A stretch of 64,000 bases of DNA from Stygiobacter electus (GCA_029210465.1 JARGDL010000009.1:52045-116044); one strand, 5' to 3'. Counted from the stretch's first letter, positions 9,477 to 19,563 are shown. Program-made: numbers and translations. The notes: a model not told the origin generated them from the sequence alone.

Positions 9477-11288
9477 TTATAAGCGAATGGGAGTATCGCT
9501 TTTTTCTATATTTGAATCTGAATTAGGAATTGTAAAAATAACTCGGCTTCCCTTACCAAGCTCACTCTCAACCCAAATTTTACCTCCATGTTTTTCAACA
9601 AATTCTTTGCAGATAATAAGTCCGAGTCCAGTTCCTTTTTCTCCCTTTGTTCCTTTTGTAGTTACTTGCGTATCATTTTTAAATAAATTATTTGCAATCT
9701 CAGGTTTCATACCCACACCGTTATCTTGAATTTCGACTTTAATAAAATCTCTTTCATTAATTGCATTAACTTTTATTGTTCCTCCATTGTTGGTAAATTT
9801 AATTGCATTGGATACAAGGTTTCGGATGACCGTTTCAATCATATCTGCATCGGCAAAAGCATTTATCTCACCACTAATTTCAGACTCCAGTTTAATCTGT
9901 TTATTATTTGCGGTAATCCTCTGAGAGCTAAAAACAGAATTGACAATCATTTGCAAAGATATTTCTTGGGGATAAAAATCCACCCTGCTAAGTTGAACGC
10001 GTGCCCATGTTAAAAGATTATCGATTAATGTTAAAAGGTCTTTAAGTGAAGAATAAATTCCTTGTATATAAAAATTTTTATCATTTTCGGAAAGTTCGGC
10101 GTAATCCTCAATTAATATTTCTGCAAATCCCAGCATGCCCGTAAAAGGGCTGCGCAGATCGTGGGCAATTATTGAAAATAATTTATCTTTTTGTTTATTG
10201 AGTAATTCCAATTCTTTTTGAGTTGCAATCAATTTTTCATGAAATTCAATTCTTTGCGTTATGTCCTCCATCACCCCTACAATTCCGATTACATCATTCT
10301 TGTCGTTATACAAAGGAGCTTTGTTTATATTTAACCATACTGATCTTCCATCAGGAAGTGAAATTTTTCGTTCAATATTCTTTAAGGTGATTTTATTATG
10401 AATTACCGCCTCGTCTTCTTCATCAGTAAGCCATTTTTCTTCCCGAGAGATTATTTGTTTGTTATCGTTAAGAAGAATTTTTTCTTTATCAACTTTGAAG
10501 AATTCCAGAAAAGATTTATTTACAAGAGTAAATTTCTTTTCTAAATTTTTTACAAATATAAATACCGGAGCGGTATTGAGAATAATATCCAATTCTTTTC
10601 TTTTGCCGGCAATTTCGGCGGTTAACTTTCTGCGTTTTTTTACATCGAAAATAATTATTAAAAATAAAGCCGTTAAGAGTACAAGATAAACTAATATCAA
10701 AGTAAAAAAATAATTTAAGTTCTTTCCAAGTTTGGAATGAAATGCCTGTATTTGCTCTAATGTTACCTGTTCTTCTTCATCATCCAAAAGCTGCCAGTAG
10801 TTATCGAGTTTTTTATAGATATTCTCTTCAATACGAATGACTTCAAGATCCATAAGCTTGGTGTGCTTTAAAGAAAATGAAAGATGGTTTATTCTGTAAA
10901 GTTCCTCGCGAATGGTTTTCTCCAGTGGCAAGAAGTATTTTACAAATCTTGGATGATTGTTGATTAGTTTTTCAAGCCGTTTTAAATTTTTTCGAAGTGA
11001 ATCGAGGTCGGCAAAATACTTTATCGAGTCCAGGCTGTTACCTGTGAGCACAAAACTTTTACTTACTATCTCAAGTTTCTGTATTGAAGAAAGCAAATCT
11101 TGGGTTGCGGTTCGCAGCTCTGTATTCAGTACTATAACGTCTGAGCTTTGACGGAGTTCTTGTTTTGAGAAGTAGAGTATAGCACTAATTGAAAGAACTA
11201 TAATGAGTGAAAATATCCATCCCGCAATTACTTTCTTTTCAATGGAAATATCACGCCACTTTTTAATTATGAGTGCTGTGTTCTTCAT
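9477..11288 (-). CDS. CHASE3-type/PAS membrane histidine kinase
   Basis: A 603-residue sensor kinase. TM1 (about 21-43) and TM2 (about 193-215) flank a helical extracytoplasmic domain of the CHASE3 kind (note 'SKSFVLTGNSLDSI', cf. the family's 'RGFVLTG'). One PAS domain (about 230-350, ending 'GVMEDITQR') precedes HisKA with His376 in 'IIAHDLRSP' and an HATPase with 'NLVSNAIKFT', 'DNGVGM' and 'GTGLGLIICKEF'. It is a close paralogue of the C-terminal half of the kinase at 436-2868. No regulator gene directly adjoins it; the nearest free receiver is the CheY-like gene at 14742-15113. Base composition looks less AT-rich than in the genes right of 22 kb. Confidence 0.92.
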   Translation of the reverse strand: MKNTALIIKKWRDISIEKKVIAGWIFSLIIVLSISAILYFSKQELRQSSDVIVLNTELRTATQDLLSSIQKLEIVSKSFVLTGNSLDSIKYFADLDSLRKNLKRLEKLINNHPRFVKYFLPLEKTIREELYRINHLSFSLKHTKLMDLEVIRIEENIYKKLDNYWQLLDDEEEQVTLEQIQAFHSKLGKNLNYFFTLILVYLVLLTALFLIIIFDVKKRRKLTAEIAGKRKELDIILNTAPVFIFVKNLEKKFTLVNKSFLEFFKVDKEKILLNDNKQIISREEKWLTDEEDEAVIHNKITLKNIERKISLPDGRSVWLNINKAPLYNDKNDVIGIVGVMEDITQRIEFHEKLIATQKELELLNKQKDKLFSIIAHDLRSPFTGMLGFAEILIEDYAELSENDKNFYIQGIYSSLKDLLTLIDNLLTWARVQLSRVDFYPQEISLQMIVNSVFSSQRITANNKQIKLESEISGEINAFADADMIETVIRNLVSNAIKFTNNGGTIKVNAINERDFIKVEIQDNGVGMKPEIANNLFKNDTQVTTKGTKGEKGTGLGLIICKEFVEKHGGKIWVESELGKGSRVIFTIPNSDSNIEKSDTPIRL

Positions 11289-11350
11289 AATTCCACCTTT
11301 TAATATTTTTAGCAGGTTCGTTTATTAATTAAGCAGTGACATTTCTCGAA

Positions 11351-14300
11351 TCAAAATTTAATTGTAAAAATTGTTCCTTCTCCTTTTTTACTTTCGACCA
11401 AAAGTAAACCATGGTTGTACTCAATAAATTTTTTTGCTAAAGCAAGGCCAAGTCCTAATCCTTCATAGTTTCTATTGTACCCCATTTCTTCTTGTCTATA
11501 AGGTTCGAATAGATGTTTTAAATATTCATCATCAATACCTATTCCGGTATCCTTTACCTCAATCGTTATGCCTCCGGTCTTTCCGGTGGAAAGTGTTACC
11601 TTAACAAATCCTTTTTTTGTAAACTTGATGGCATTTTCTACTAAATTTAAAACAGCCTCGGTGATTGAATACTCATCCCCAATTATTTTAGCTTCAACAC
11701 ATTTAGAGTCAAATATTAATTCGAGTTGCTTTTTTTCCGCAGCTTCTCTGTTTTGATGAATTATCCGTTCGCAGATTGTATAGAGATCTATTTCCTTGAA
11801 ATTACCCGTATATTCACCTATTTGTAGCCTTGAATAGTTTAAGATCGTATCAAAAGTTCGAATAATCCTGCGAGCCGAGATATCAATTCCAGTAAATAAA
11901 AACTCATCCTCTTTGGTAATATAAGAAGCGTAATTTTCTTTTATTATACTTGAAAGTCCTAACATTCCATTCAAAGGTGTTCTTATCTCGTGAGATATAA
12001 TATTAATAAATGCATCTTTTAGTTTATTAGCCTTTTCAGCAACTTCTTTTGCTTTTATCAGCTCATGTTCATATAATTTTATGTTAGTAATATCCGTAAT
12101 TGTTCCAATGTATCCATTAATTTGACCATTGGAGTTTAATTCAGGAATTGCTTGCCCCATAACCCATGCAATACTTCCATCCGGTCTGAGGAATCTATAT
12201 TCAGTAATAGATGATTTCTTCTCTTCGGTTGCTAAATGCCAAGAGTCTGAAACCCGTTTTCTATCTTCATGATGAACAGCTTTTAACCAGCCATCTCCTA
12301 AAGCTTCTTCTGCTTTCATTCCGGCTAACTGACACCACTTAGGATTAACATAAGTTGTATAACCGCTTGCATTTGTTCGAAATATTCCAACGGGAGAATT
12401 ATCAGCAAGCGTATAAAAAAGAGATTCACTTTCTTTTCGCTTCTTCTCAAGTTCCATAGTTTCCAAAGCGAAAGAAATATCCTCTGACATTTCTTCAAGA
12501 AGCTTAATTTCTTTTTCTTCAAAGAAACCAGCTTGATCCGAAAACAAACTATAAATCCCTATTATATTGCCGAATACTTTTAATGGGAATATTATGTTGG
12601 ATTTGTATCCCCGTTTTAATGCCTGCTGCCGCCAAAATAGATTTGCGTCAAGCTTTTCAATATCATTAAATATTAAAGCCTTACCTGTGGTGGTCAACTC
12701 TGAAATAGGTTTAACACCATCCGAATAACTTTTTTTGTTCACAATTACTTCATCCAAATAGCCGTCATCAAAACCATGAGAATATTCAACCTTCAGTTCA
12801 CCACTTTGTTCATCAAATAAACCAATCCAAGACATTTTAAATTTTCCATCATCGATCGCAATTTTACATGCTGTTTCGAACAATTGTCTTTTGTCCTTTA
12901 TTCGAACAAGAGCTTGATTTATATTACTGAGCAGGGTATAAATACGATTAAGCCGGTATATTTCTTCTTCGGCACGTTTTCTCTCGGTTATATCCATTGC
13001 AACGCCAATTAATGCAATAGCATTATTTTCTGAATCTTTTACAATTGAAGTCGACAAATAAACCGGAAACTCAGAACCATCTTTTCTTTTATTAATCAGT
13101 TCTCCTTTCCATCCACCTTTTTTTGTAAGATTAAGAATGTCACTTCGAATGCCCGGAACCTCTTGAGGCTGCGGCTGAACAATTGATATATCCCGACCAA
13201 TCAATTCTTCCTTAGAGTAACCGTATGTTTTGACAAAAGCATTGTTAACGTAAAGGATTATATTGTTTTCATCTGTAATTGAAATACACTCACTAATACT
13301 TTCAAGAGAATGTGCTAACAATTCAATTTCTTTTTCAGCTTCTTTCTGTGCGGTAATATCCACCATTGTACCGAATAGAACTTCTTTCTTTAAATCCTCG
13401 TCATATATCAGCGATACATTGTCATACACCCAAACATAAGATCCGTCCTTTTTCTTCAACTTCATAACATAATCTTTCACTTCTTTTCGTTCTCTTAACA
13501 GCTCAATAAGTTTTTCTCTATCCCTTGGATCGGCATATATGCTTTTGGTAGAAATCTTTTTAATATCATCTATAGAGTTATAGCCTAATACTTTTAAGTA
13601 TTCAGCATTACATTCTATTATTTGTCCATCGGTGGTTGCCCTAAAAATACCGGCAAGACTTCTTTCAAAAAGATTGCGGTATTTCTCTTCACTTTTTGCA
13701 ATTGCTTTTTGTGCTTGCTTCTTATCTGTGACGTCTCTTATATGAGCAATTACGTTTGATATACCGTTTATTTCGATCAGTTTTGTATATACTTCTGCGT
13801 ATAGAATTGTACCATCTTTTTTCACATAAGTTCTATCAATTAGTCGATCACCGGTTTTGGTATCACGAATAATTTTTGCTGGAAGAAGATGTTTTTGTTC
13901 ATCGGGCCAAATAATATGATAAGATTTTCCGATCAACTCTTGTTTAGAATAGCCAAAAATTTTGCATGCTGCTGTGTTGCAGTCTGTAATAATTCCATTT
14001 AAATCAGCAACAATAATACCATCAACGGATAACTCGAATAAGAAATTATATTTTTTCTCACTACCTTCTAATTTAAGACTTAAATCCTCACTTTTTAAAA
14101 TGTTTCTAATCAGGTTAATACTAAGAAGAATAATCAGAACAACAATAACGAACCCACTGATAACCAGAAGGATAACCATTTCCTGTAAACTTGATAATGA
14201 TTCACGCACATTATTATTAAGCATTTCTTTTTCATAATTTTCAATCGGTCTAATCTTGTTTTGGAAGGTATCAATAAACAATTTTGCTTCGTAATCAACC

Positions 14301-14725
14301 CGTGTTAATTTTTCTAATACCGCCCCTTTTTCTTTTCTTATTTTTATTATTTCATCAAACTTTGCAAGTGCATTTTTCATCAATCGTTCAGAGGAAATAA
14401 GATTTTGCTGAACTTTATTTTGTTCTTTCAAAGAAGTTTCTAAATCGTCAATTATTCTATTCAATCTATTTTTTGCGCTGAAAAATGTTTCCAGGTAAGT
14501 TTCCTTTCCGGAAATTACAAAACCTCGCTCTCCGCGTTGAGCATCTTTCAAGGAAATTAGAACACTATCTAAATGTTGAGTTATTTTATTAAGATTGCGC
14601 TCATTTTTATCTGTTTTAATAACTCGTTCGGTTGTATTGTAAAGAATAACGACTATTGCTATTTGTAACAAGTTGACTAATAATAATAACGAGTAACTTT
14701 TTTTAAATCTTTTAAATATTGACAT
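11351..14725 (-). CDS. Large CHASE3-PAS-GAF-PAS histidine kinase
   Basis: A kinase of about 1124 residues. It has TM1, a CHASE3 sensor ('LKDAQRGERGFVISGKETYL'), TM2 (about 183-205), three PAS domains, a GAF domain ('IYTLLSNINQALVRIKDK' onward), a fourth PAS, then HisKA ('NIISHEIRTPLNGMLGLSS', His about 912) and an HATPase ('NLVENAIKFT', 'DTGIGI', 'GLGLGLALAK'). The longest frame opens with TTG at 14752, inside the upstream receiver gene; ATG at 14737 or 14725 are better starts. I chose 14725, which has AAAGG 12 bases ahead. It is almost certainly co-transcribed with the CheY-like gene, its likely phosphorylation partner. Several PAS domains suggest it integrates several signals. Confidence 0.9.
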   Translation of the reverse strand: MSIFKRFKKSYSLLLLVNLLQIAIVVILYNTTERVIKTDKNERNLNKITQHLDSVLISLKDAQRGERGFVISGKETYLETFFSAKNRLNRIIDDLETSLKEQNKVQQNLISSERLMKNALAKFDEIIKIRKEKGAVLEKLTRVDYEAKLFIDTFQNKIRPIENYEKEMLNNNVRESLSSLQEMVILLVISGFVIVVLIILLSINLIRNILKSEDLSLKLEGSEKKYNFLFELSVDGIIVADLNGIITDCNTAACKIFGYSKQELIGKSYHIIWPDEQKHLLPAKIIRDTKTGDRLIDRTYVKKDGTILYAEVYTKLIEINGISNVIAHIRDVTDKKQAQKAIAKSEEKYRNLFERSLAGIFRATTDGQIIECNAEYLKVLGYNSIDDIKKISTKSIYADPRDREKLIELLRERKEVKDYVMKLKKKDGSYVWVYDNVSLIYDEDLKKEVLFGTMVDITAQKEAEKEIELLAHSLESISECISITDENNIILYVNNAFVKTYGYSKEELIGRDISIVQPQPQEVPGIRSDILNLTKKGGWKGELINKRKDGSEFPVYLSTSIVKDSENNAIALIGVAMDITERKRAEEEIYRLNRIYTLLSNINQALVRIKDKRQLFETACKIAIDDGKFKMSWIGLFDEQSGELKVEYSHGFDDGYLDEVIVNKKSYSDGVKPISELTTTGKALIFNDIEKLDANLFWRQQALKRGYKSNIIFPLKVFGNIIGIYSLFSDQAGFFEEKEIKLLEEMSEDISFALETMELEKKRKESESLFYTLADNSPVGIFRTNASGYTTYVNPKWCQLAGMKAEEALGDGWLKAVHHEDRKRVSDSWHLATEEKKSSITEYRFLRPDGSIAWVMGQAIPELNSNGQINGYIGTITDITNIKLYEHELIKAKEVAEKANKLKDAFINIISHEIRTPLNGMLGLSSIIKENYASYITKEDEFLFTGIDISARRIIRTFDTILNYSRLQIGEYTGNFKEIDLYTICERIIHQNREAAEKKQLELIFDSKCVEAKIIGDEYSITEAVLNLVENAIKFTKKGFVKVTLSTGKTGGITIEVKDTGIGIDDEYLKHLFEPYRQEEMGYNRNYEGLGLGLALAKKFIEYNHGLLLVESKKGEGTIFTIKF

Positions 14726-14741
14726 TGTTTTTCTCATCCTT

Positions 14742-15113
14742 TCATTGCACAAACTTCCCGGAAAATATATCTGAAATTTTATCTACAAAATCTGACTTTG
14801 AAATAAATCCGTCTGCACCGGCGGCTTTAGCTTCATTACGATATTCTGATGTATCATACAATGTTAAGATTATTACTTGAGGCGGATTAACCATTTTCTT
14901 TATCAGTCGTGTTGCCATCATTCCACCTATACCGGGCATAGATACATCCATTAATACAATATCGGGATGTTCATGCTCAATTTTTTCAACTGCCTCTTCT
15001 CCTGTGGTTACTCCGCCAATTAACACTGCATGATTTGCTGCTTTAATTATTTTACTCGCGGCTTCAAGAAATTGCTTGTTGTCATCCACTAATAGAACAC
15101 GTTTTTTCTTCAT
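14742..15113 (-). CDS. Stand-alone CheY-like receiver protein
   Basis: A 123-residue receiver domain without an output domain. It has Asp10/Asp11, phospho-acceptor Asp56 in 'VLMDVSMPG', Thr at 'ILTLYD' and the conserved Lys in 'FISKSD'. The sequence around Asp56 and 'LTLYD' resembles receivers of NarL-family regulators from which the helix-turn-helix has been lost. It lies directly upstream of the large kinase, with its stop only 17 bases past the preferred kinase start, so the two probably form a signalling pair. Output must be through protein contact, for example with the kinase itself or another partner. Confidence 0.9.
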   Translation of the reverse strand: MKKKRVLLVDDNKQFLEAASKIIKAANHAVLIGGVTTGEEAVEKIEHEHPDIVLMDVSMPGIGGMMATRLIKKMVNPPQVIILTLYDTSEYRNEAKAAGADGFISKSDFVDKISDIFSGKFVQ

Positions 15114-15429
15114 TTTTGTCTCTTTACGCCGCTTGTTTTTTTACTTGCAAAATTATGCATACGTTCCGAATTTAAGTATTAGGAAAATCCTTAAAGAACT
15201 ATACTAAATACCTTAGATGATGCTTGCGAACTCGTCTTACTCAAAAAGAAAAATGAAATCTTACTTTTGCCCGCTAGTAGAGTGTGTTGCACAATCGTTA
15301 ATATAGCTTCGGCATGTCTTTAGCGAGGCGAGTATGCCAGAGAAAATTAAGAAAGGAATCTTCCGTTTTTATCCGCATATAAAACTTAAAAATGTGGCTA
15401 AAGCCAAGTATTGTATTTTGCCTAATATT

Positions 15430-15553
15430 CTCCGTGCTGAAGCACGGAGCTATTTTATAAAATCTTTAATTGTAAATGTAGAGCGATTAGCTTAATCGCT
15501 CATACGAATTTAGATTTAATTCTTACCCTAACGAGCGAAAAGGCTTTTCGCTC
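15430..15553. repeat. Cluster of three short palindromes
   Basis: Three hairpins lie in 124 bases: CTCCGTGCT/AGCACGGAG (15430-15449), GAGCGATT/AATCGCTC (15481-15501) and GAGCGAAAAG/CTTTTCGCTC (15533-15553). Each has an 8-10 bp perfect stem and almost no loop, and the last two share the GAGCGA end. A further GGCT/AGCC pair lies just upstream near 15399. None is followed by a T-run, so they are not ordinary terminators. They resemble REP-like intergenic palindromes. Confidence 0.75.
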
Positions 15554-15713
15554 TATAATTTTTAACACGGGTTTTAAAAGTCGTGGCAATAGGAAATCAA
15601 ATAACGCGTAAGGTGAGTTAGCAAGTCATGTTATGTAAGCAATTTTTAATCTTGCCCGACCCGCTTTCGCTTCACATAGTTCGACAAAGCGAGGCGAGCG
15701 CAAGTCGAGGCAG

Positions 15714-15796
15714 GCTCTTAATCATAATCTTAATTGGATTTATCACATAGTGACGGCATTGCCGGAACCAGATTACGATTAAGATTATGAAAGAGC
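15714..15796. repeat. Imperfect inverted repeat built from TTAATC/GATTAA words
   Basis: Left arm GCTCTTAATCATAATCTTAA (15714-15733) and right arm ending GATTAAGATTATGAAAGAGC (15777-15796) are near-complementary around a spacer that contains its own small palindrome GGCATTGCC. The same GATTAAGATTATGA vocabulary makes up the long repeat between gyrB and the MgtE-like gene (37655-37825), so this is a dispersed repeat family. Confidence 0.75.
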
Positions 15797-15849
15797 GTAA
15801 CATCAGTTACTAAGTTTTTAGTGATGGGTTTCGATTCTAATGGGTACTG

Positions 15850-16524
15850 CTATTTCTCGCTTGAAACAATACCTATTTTTATTGCGTACCGTACTAATCC
15901 CGCAATATCATGTATTTGGAGTCGATCCATCAATTGTTTGCGATGCGATTCGACGGTTTTTATGCTCACATTTAATTTAAATGCTATTTCTTTGGTGCTG
16001 TTTCCTTCAGCTATTAATTGTAAAATTTCCCTTTGACGTGGCGTCATAATTTCTAAAGGCAATTGTTTGCATTTTTTCTTTATGTTTTTACTTTCTATTT
16101 GCATCAGCAAGTTTTCTACTACTTGTTTTGAAACAAATGGAGCGAGGTATTTCTCTCCTCGTGCAACTGCATTGATTGCTATTTCCAGCTCGTCTGCAGC
16201 GGTATCTTTAAGTAAATATCCAGATGCCCCGAAATGTAATGCTTGCAGAACATATTCTTCGCTTTTATGCACAGATAAAATTATAATCCCTATTTCTGGA
16301 AATTCTTTTGACACTAATTGCGTAACCTCTAATCCATTCAATTCCGGCATAGAAATATCCAATAGTACAATATCTGGTCTGTACTTTCTTATTAAATCAA
16401 TCACCTCCCTTCCATTGCCTGTTTCAGCAATAACTTTCATTCCCGGAATTTTATCCAATAACGAACGAACTCCGGCTCTTACAATGTTATGATCATCAGC
16501 TAAAATTATTTTTATTTCAGTCAT
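15850..16524 (-). CDS. NarL/FixJ-family response regulator
   Basis: A 224-residue regulator with receiver domain (1-120; Asp10, Asp11, phospho-acceptor Asp56 in 'VLLDISMPELNG', Lys in 'YLLKDTA') and a LuxR-type helix-turn-helix (about 155-215; 'MTPRQREILQLIAEGNSTKEI' begins it, with the recognition helix in 'VSIKTVESHRKQLMDRL'). It lies 15 bases downstream of the HisKA_3 kinase 16540-19563 on the same strand, and that kinase class normally pairs with this regulator class. It should therefore be the transcriptional output of that sensor. Its target promoters were not identified. Confidence 0.95.
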   Translation of the reverse strand: MTEIKIILADDHNIVRAGVRSLLDKIPGMKVIAETGNGREVIDLIRKYRPDIVLLDISMPELNGLEVTQLVSKEFPEIGIIILSVHKSEEYVLQALHFGASGYLLKDTAADELEIAINAVARGEKYLAPFVSKQVVENLLMQIESKNIKKKCKQLPLEIMTPRQREILQLIAEGNSTKEIAFKLNVSIKTVESHRKQLMDRLQIHDIAGLVRYAIKIGIVSSEK

Positions 16525-16539
16525 ACTTTTGCGTTCCCT

Positions 16540-19500
16540 TTATTGCTTCGGAAGTGGAAAAATGGCTTGTACTTCTGTTCCGTTTTTCTCGGTGGAAATT
16601 ATTTTAAACTCACCTCCGGCTAATTGCACTCTTTCTTCCATACTTAATATACCAAGACTTTTTCCTTTCATAGCTTCTTCTCTTACTTCATGCATATTAA
16701 ATCCTTTGCCATCATCTTTAATTTTAAGATGAACTGAATCTACTATTATGTTAAGACTGATTACCACTTTTTTTGCTTCTGAATGCTTCACAATATTGTT
16801 TAATGCTTCCTGTGCAACCCGATAGCAATTGAGCTGTAAGTCTTTCGGTAATTCAAATCCGTATAGATTAAACTTCAAATCAAATTTGATCTCGGTACTT
16901 TCTGATATTCGCTTTATTAACCAATGTAAAGCTGCTTCTATCCCCAGATCATCAAGAATTGACGGTCTTAGATTCAATGATATATTTCTTACCTGCTGCA
17001 AAGACTGTTCTAAATAAGAAATTGTAACTTCAAGTTCTTCTTTCAATTTAGGTGATTTTGTATTTCTTTGAATAGATTGAAGGGTCATCTTTGCAGCTGT
17101 TAGTGTTTGTCCGATTTCATCATGCAGTTCACGCGATATAATCTTTTTCTCTGCTTCTTGAGTTTCAATTATTCTACGTGAAAGTATTCGTAATTGTTTA
17201 TCAGCTTTTTGAATCTCTACTAATAGTTTGTTTCTCTCTTCTTCACTTTTTATCCGTTCAGATACATCTTCGAGTATTGCGATGGCACCGATTGCTTTTC
17301 CTTCTGCATTACGCAACGGTGCAGTAGTAATACTTACGTTTATCAACGTCCCATCCTTCTTCTGGCGGTATCGTAAAAGTCCAGAAAAGGTTTTGCCTTG
17401 AACAACTTGCGTGATCATATCATGGAAATCTGAAAGCCATTCTGACGGTACAGTTGGGCAAACTTTTCCAACGGTTTCCTTTTCGCTCCACCCAAACATC
17501 TGTTCTGCGCCGGCATTCCAATTCATTATTTTGCCATTAGGATCTATAGCAAGAATTGCAAGTGGCGACGCCTGGATGATTGTTTGAAGCCGCTCAAGAG
17601 CTTCCCGCAACAACATCTCCGTCCGTTTGCGCTCTGATATATCAATACTGATACCCAAAATTCCGATCGGTTCACCAGATGCATTCCGCAATACAGAATA
17701 ACTCACATGTGCTGGAAACTCTTCGCCATTTTTTTTCAAAAGGGGAATTTCCACTTCAGCGTGCTCTTCTTGTAAAATTGAGTTGATCAGCTCCTGAGCA
17801 AGTTTTTTTTGCTTCTCCGAAACTAGAAAGTCTAATGCTGATTTGCCGATTACTTCTTCCGACTTCCAGCCATGTAGAATTTCAGCATAGTGATTCCAAT
17901 AAATTAATTTACCTTCATTATCTACAACTGCTACACCATTTGATACCTGTTCGAGCAAGGAAGCTTGAAACCGGATTTGTGCTTCTGCCTGTTTGCGCTC
18001 GGTGATATCTGTCATAGAAACAAGTACCTTCGACCAAGTCTCCTCATAGCCCGGCAATACAAACAATTTGAAGATGACATATTTTCTTTTGCCTGTAAGA
18101 GTTTGCGTATCAGCTTCACATTCAAACATCGTCTTCCCTGATGTTAAAGCAATCAACTCCTCTGTAAAAACCGCATAGGACTCTTTTCTAAATATTATGA
18201 GTAATCCCTTAAGTAAATCTTCTTTACTTTTTGCCTGATACAATTGAAGAGTGGCTTTATTTACGTCAACAACCTTCAGCATTGATACGCAATTTGCAAG
18301 CTCTTCGGGATGCGCCTGAAAATACATTTTAAAATCTTCAACTCCGGTAATTCGTAGTTGATCAATGTACCTTTTGATCTCGGAGTGATCTTCCAACCAT
18401 AAAGAAACAGGTGAATGTTCAAAGAGATTACGGAATCGTTCTTCGCTTTCACGAAGATTTTCTTCCATTTTGCTTCGCTCATTATTTTGTTTTTCTAATG
18501 TTTCAGCCATCCGGTCAAATGACATAGCTAACTGTCCTAATTCTCCTGAATCATAATCAACATTACTTCTAATCTTTAGATTTCCTGCTGCCCTCTCATT
18601 GGTTGCTCGTATCAGTTTCTTTACACTTTTAAGAATGTACTTCTCACTATAAATCAAAACACTCACTAAAAAAATTACAAATAACACTCCTATCAAAAAA
18701 AGATCTTTGTAAAGTGTTTTGTTTATCTCTGAAAAAAAATCTTCCCTGTTAACGCCAATTATTAAATGAAGATTCTGTTGAAACAAAGTACTGCTAGTTT
18801 TAGTAAAGACAAAGAGATACTTCTGATTGTTAGGACCCGGAGTCTCAATTATTCCGGTTTCTTGCCTCAAGATACTTTTAAGTAACAAAGGATTAATAAT
18901 ACTTTTTATAAGTTCATTGGATGTGGAATGTGTTGCTAATATGTTCCCTTTATCATCAGTTTTTATAAATAAGGATTTTTCATGAAAAATCTTTGCAAGT
19001 TTTTTTTCAATGACATCAATATACTCTACATCTAACGATGCAAAAAGAACGGCTTTAATTCTTTTTTTATCATCAAATATTGGATATCCCATGTTAATAA
19101 TTTTTTTATGGCTTACTGGATCAAGAAAATATTCACCAATTGCGAATTCATTGTTTCGTATTGCTTCTTTAAAAAATTCATTCTGTGAATAGTCTATTCT
19201 GCTTTCAAACTGTCTTCCACTTGCAAATAAAAATCCATTTTTGTCAACTATTCCAAGGTTCACATATCTTCTAAATTTAGCTAATAAGCTTGAAAAATAA
19301 TTTTTGCAGAGTGTCGGATTCGTATAATATTCATTAGCAAGATTTGATAATGATATTAAAAGTTGTCTGCTTCCCTCAATGGTACGTGCTTCTTCAATTA
19401 GGGTAAAATTTACTAATTGTAATGCTTCACTTTTTAAATTTTCAATATTCCGTTTCCGCTCAATTTCAGCATCGTAAATTGTAAAGGATATAAAAGGTAT

Positions 19501-19563
19501 GAGAGACACCACTGTAATTAAGAAAATCCGGAATTGCAAACTTTTGAAAAAACCTTTATTCAT
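16540..19563 (-). CDS. dCache/HAMP/PAS HisKA_3 sensor kinase (NarX/DegS type)
   Basis: A 1007-residue membrane sensor. TM1 (about 11-28) and TM2 (about 290-310) enclose a large extracytoplasmic double-Cache domain ('GIVDKNGFLFASG', 'GEYFLDPVSHKKI', 'FIKTDDKGNILATHS'), a fold that binds small organic ligands. HAMP (about 312-365), three PAS domains ending in 'DITERKQAE', 'DISERKRTE' and 'DVSERIKSE', then HisKA_3 with His814 in 'ISRELHDEIGQTL' and a short HATPase ('RVAQEALNNIVKHS', 'DDGKGF', 'SLGILSMEERV') follow. The regulator gene starts 15 bases after the stop. The first PAS region (about 385-520) is divergent. Confidence 0.94.
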   Translation of the reverse strand: MNKGFFKSLQFRIFLITVVSLIPFISFTIYDAEIERKRNIENLKSEALQLVNFTLIEEARTIEGSRQLLISLSNLANEYYTNPTLCKNYFSSLLAKFRRYVNLGIVDKNGFLFASGRQFESRIDYSQNEFFKEAIRNNEFAIGEYFLDPVSHKKIINMGYPIFDDKKRIKAVLFASLDVEYIDVIEKKLAKIFHEKSLFIKTDDKGNILATHSTSNELIKSIINPLLLKSILRQETGIIETPGPNNQKYLFVFTKTSSTLFQQNLHLIIGVNREDFFSEINKTLYKDLFLIGVLFVIFLVSVLIYSEKYILKSVKKLIRATNERAAGNLKIRSNVDYDSGELGQLAMSFDRMAETLEKQNNERSKMEENLRESEERFRNLFEHSPVSLWLEDHSEIKRYIDQLRITGVEDFKMYFQAHPEELANCVSMLKVVDVNKATLQLYQAKSKEDLLKGLLIIFRKESYAVFTEELIALTSGKTMFECEADTQTLTGKRKYVIFKLFVLPGYEETWSKVLVSMTDITERKQAEAQIRFQASLLEQVSNGVAVVDNEGKLIYWNHYAEILHGWKSEEVIGKSALDFLVSEKQKKLAQELINSILQEEHAEVEIPLLKKNGEEFPAHVSYSVLRNASGEPIGILGISIDISERKRTEMLLREALERLQTIIQASPLAILAIDPNGKIMNWNAGAEQMFGWSEKETVGKVCPTVPSEWLSDFHDMITQVVQGKTFSGLLRYRQKKDGTLINVSITTAPLRNAEGKAIGAIAILEDVSERIKSEEERNKLLVEIQKADKQLRILSRRIIETQEAEKKIISRELHDEIGQTLTAAKMTLQSIQRNTKSPKLKEELEVTISYLEQSLQQVRNISLNLRPSILDDLGIEAALHWLIKRISESTEIKFDLKFNLYGFELPKDLQLNCYRVAQEALNNIVKHSEAKKVVISLNIIVDSVHLKIKDDGKGFNMHEVREEAMKGKSLGILSMEERVQLAGGEFKIISTEKNGTEVQAIFPLPKQ

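Larger units (their letters stand above)
15114..15849. other. 736-base non-coding stretch rich in small palindromes
   Basis: Between the receiver gene and the NarL-type regulator there is no plausible ORF. The stretch instead holds several unrelated perfect or near-perfect palindromes separated by AT-rich text, annotated separately at 15430-15553 and 15714-15796, and the segment 15650-15712 with its own short repeats of GCGAGGCGAG type. It resembles accumulated intergenic repeat debris. Confidence 0.7.

Noticed and set aside
11351..14752. TTG start for the large CHASE3 kinase
   Set aside because: TTG lies inside the receiver gene without a ribosome site; ATG 14737 or 14725 downstream is better placed.
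15430..15553. Rho-independent terminators for the kinase/receiver genes
   Set aside because: The stems are not followed by T-runs and the flanking genes both read leftward, so there is no reason for three terminators.
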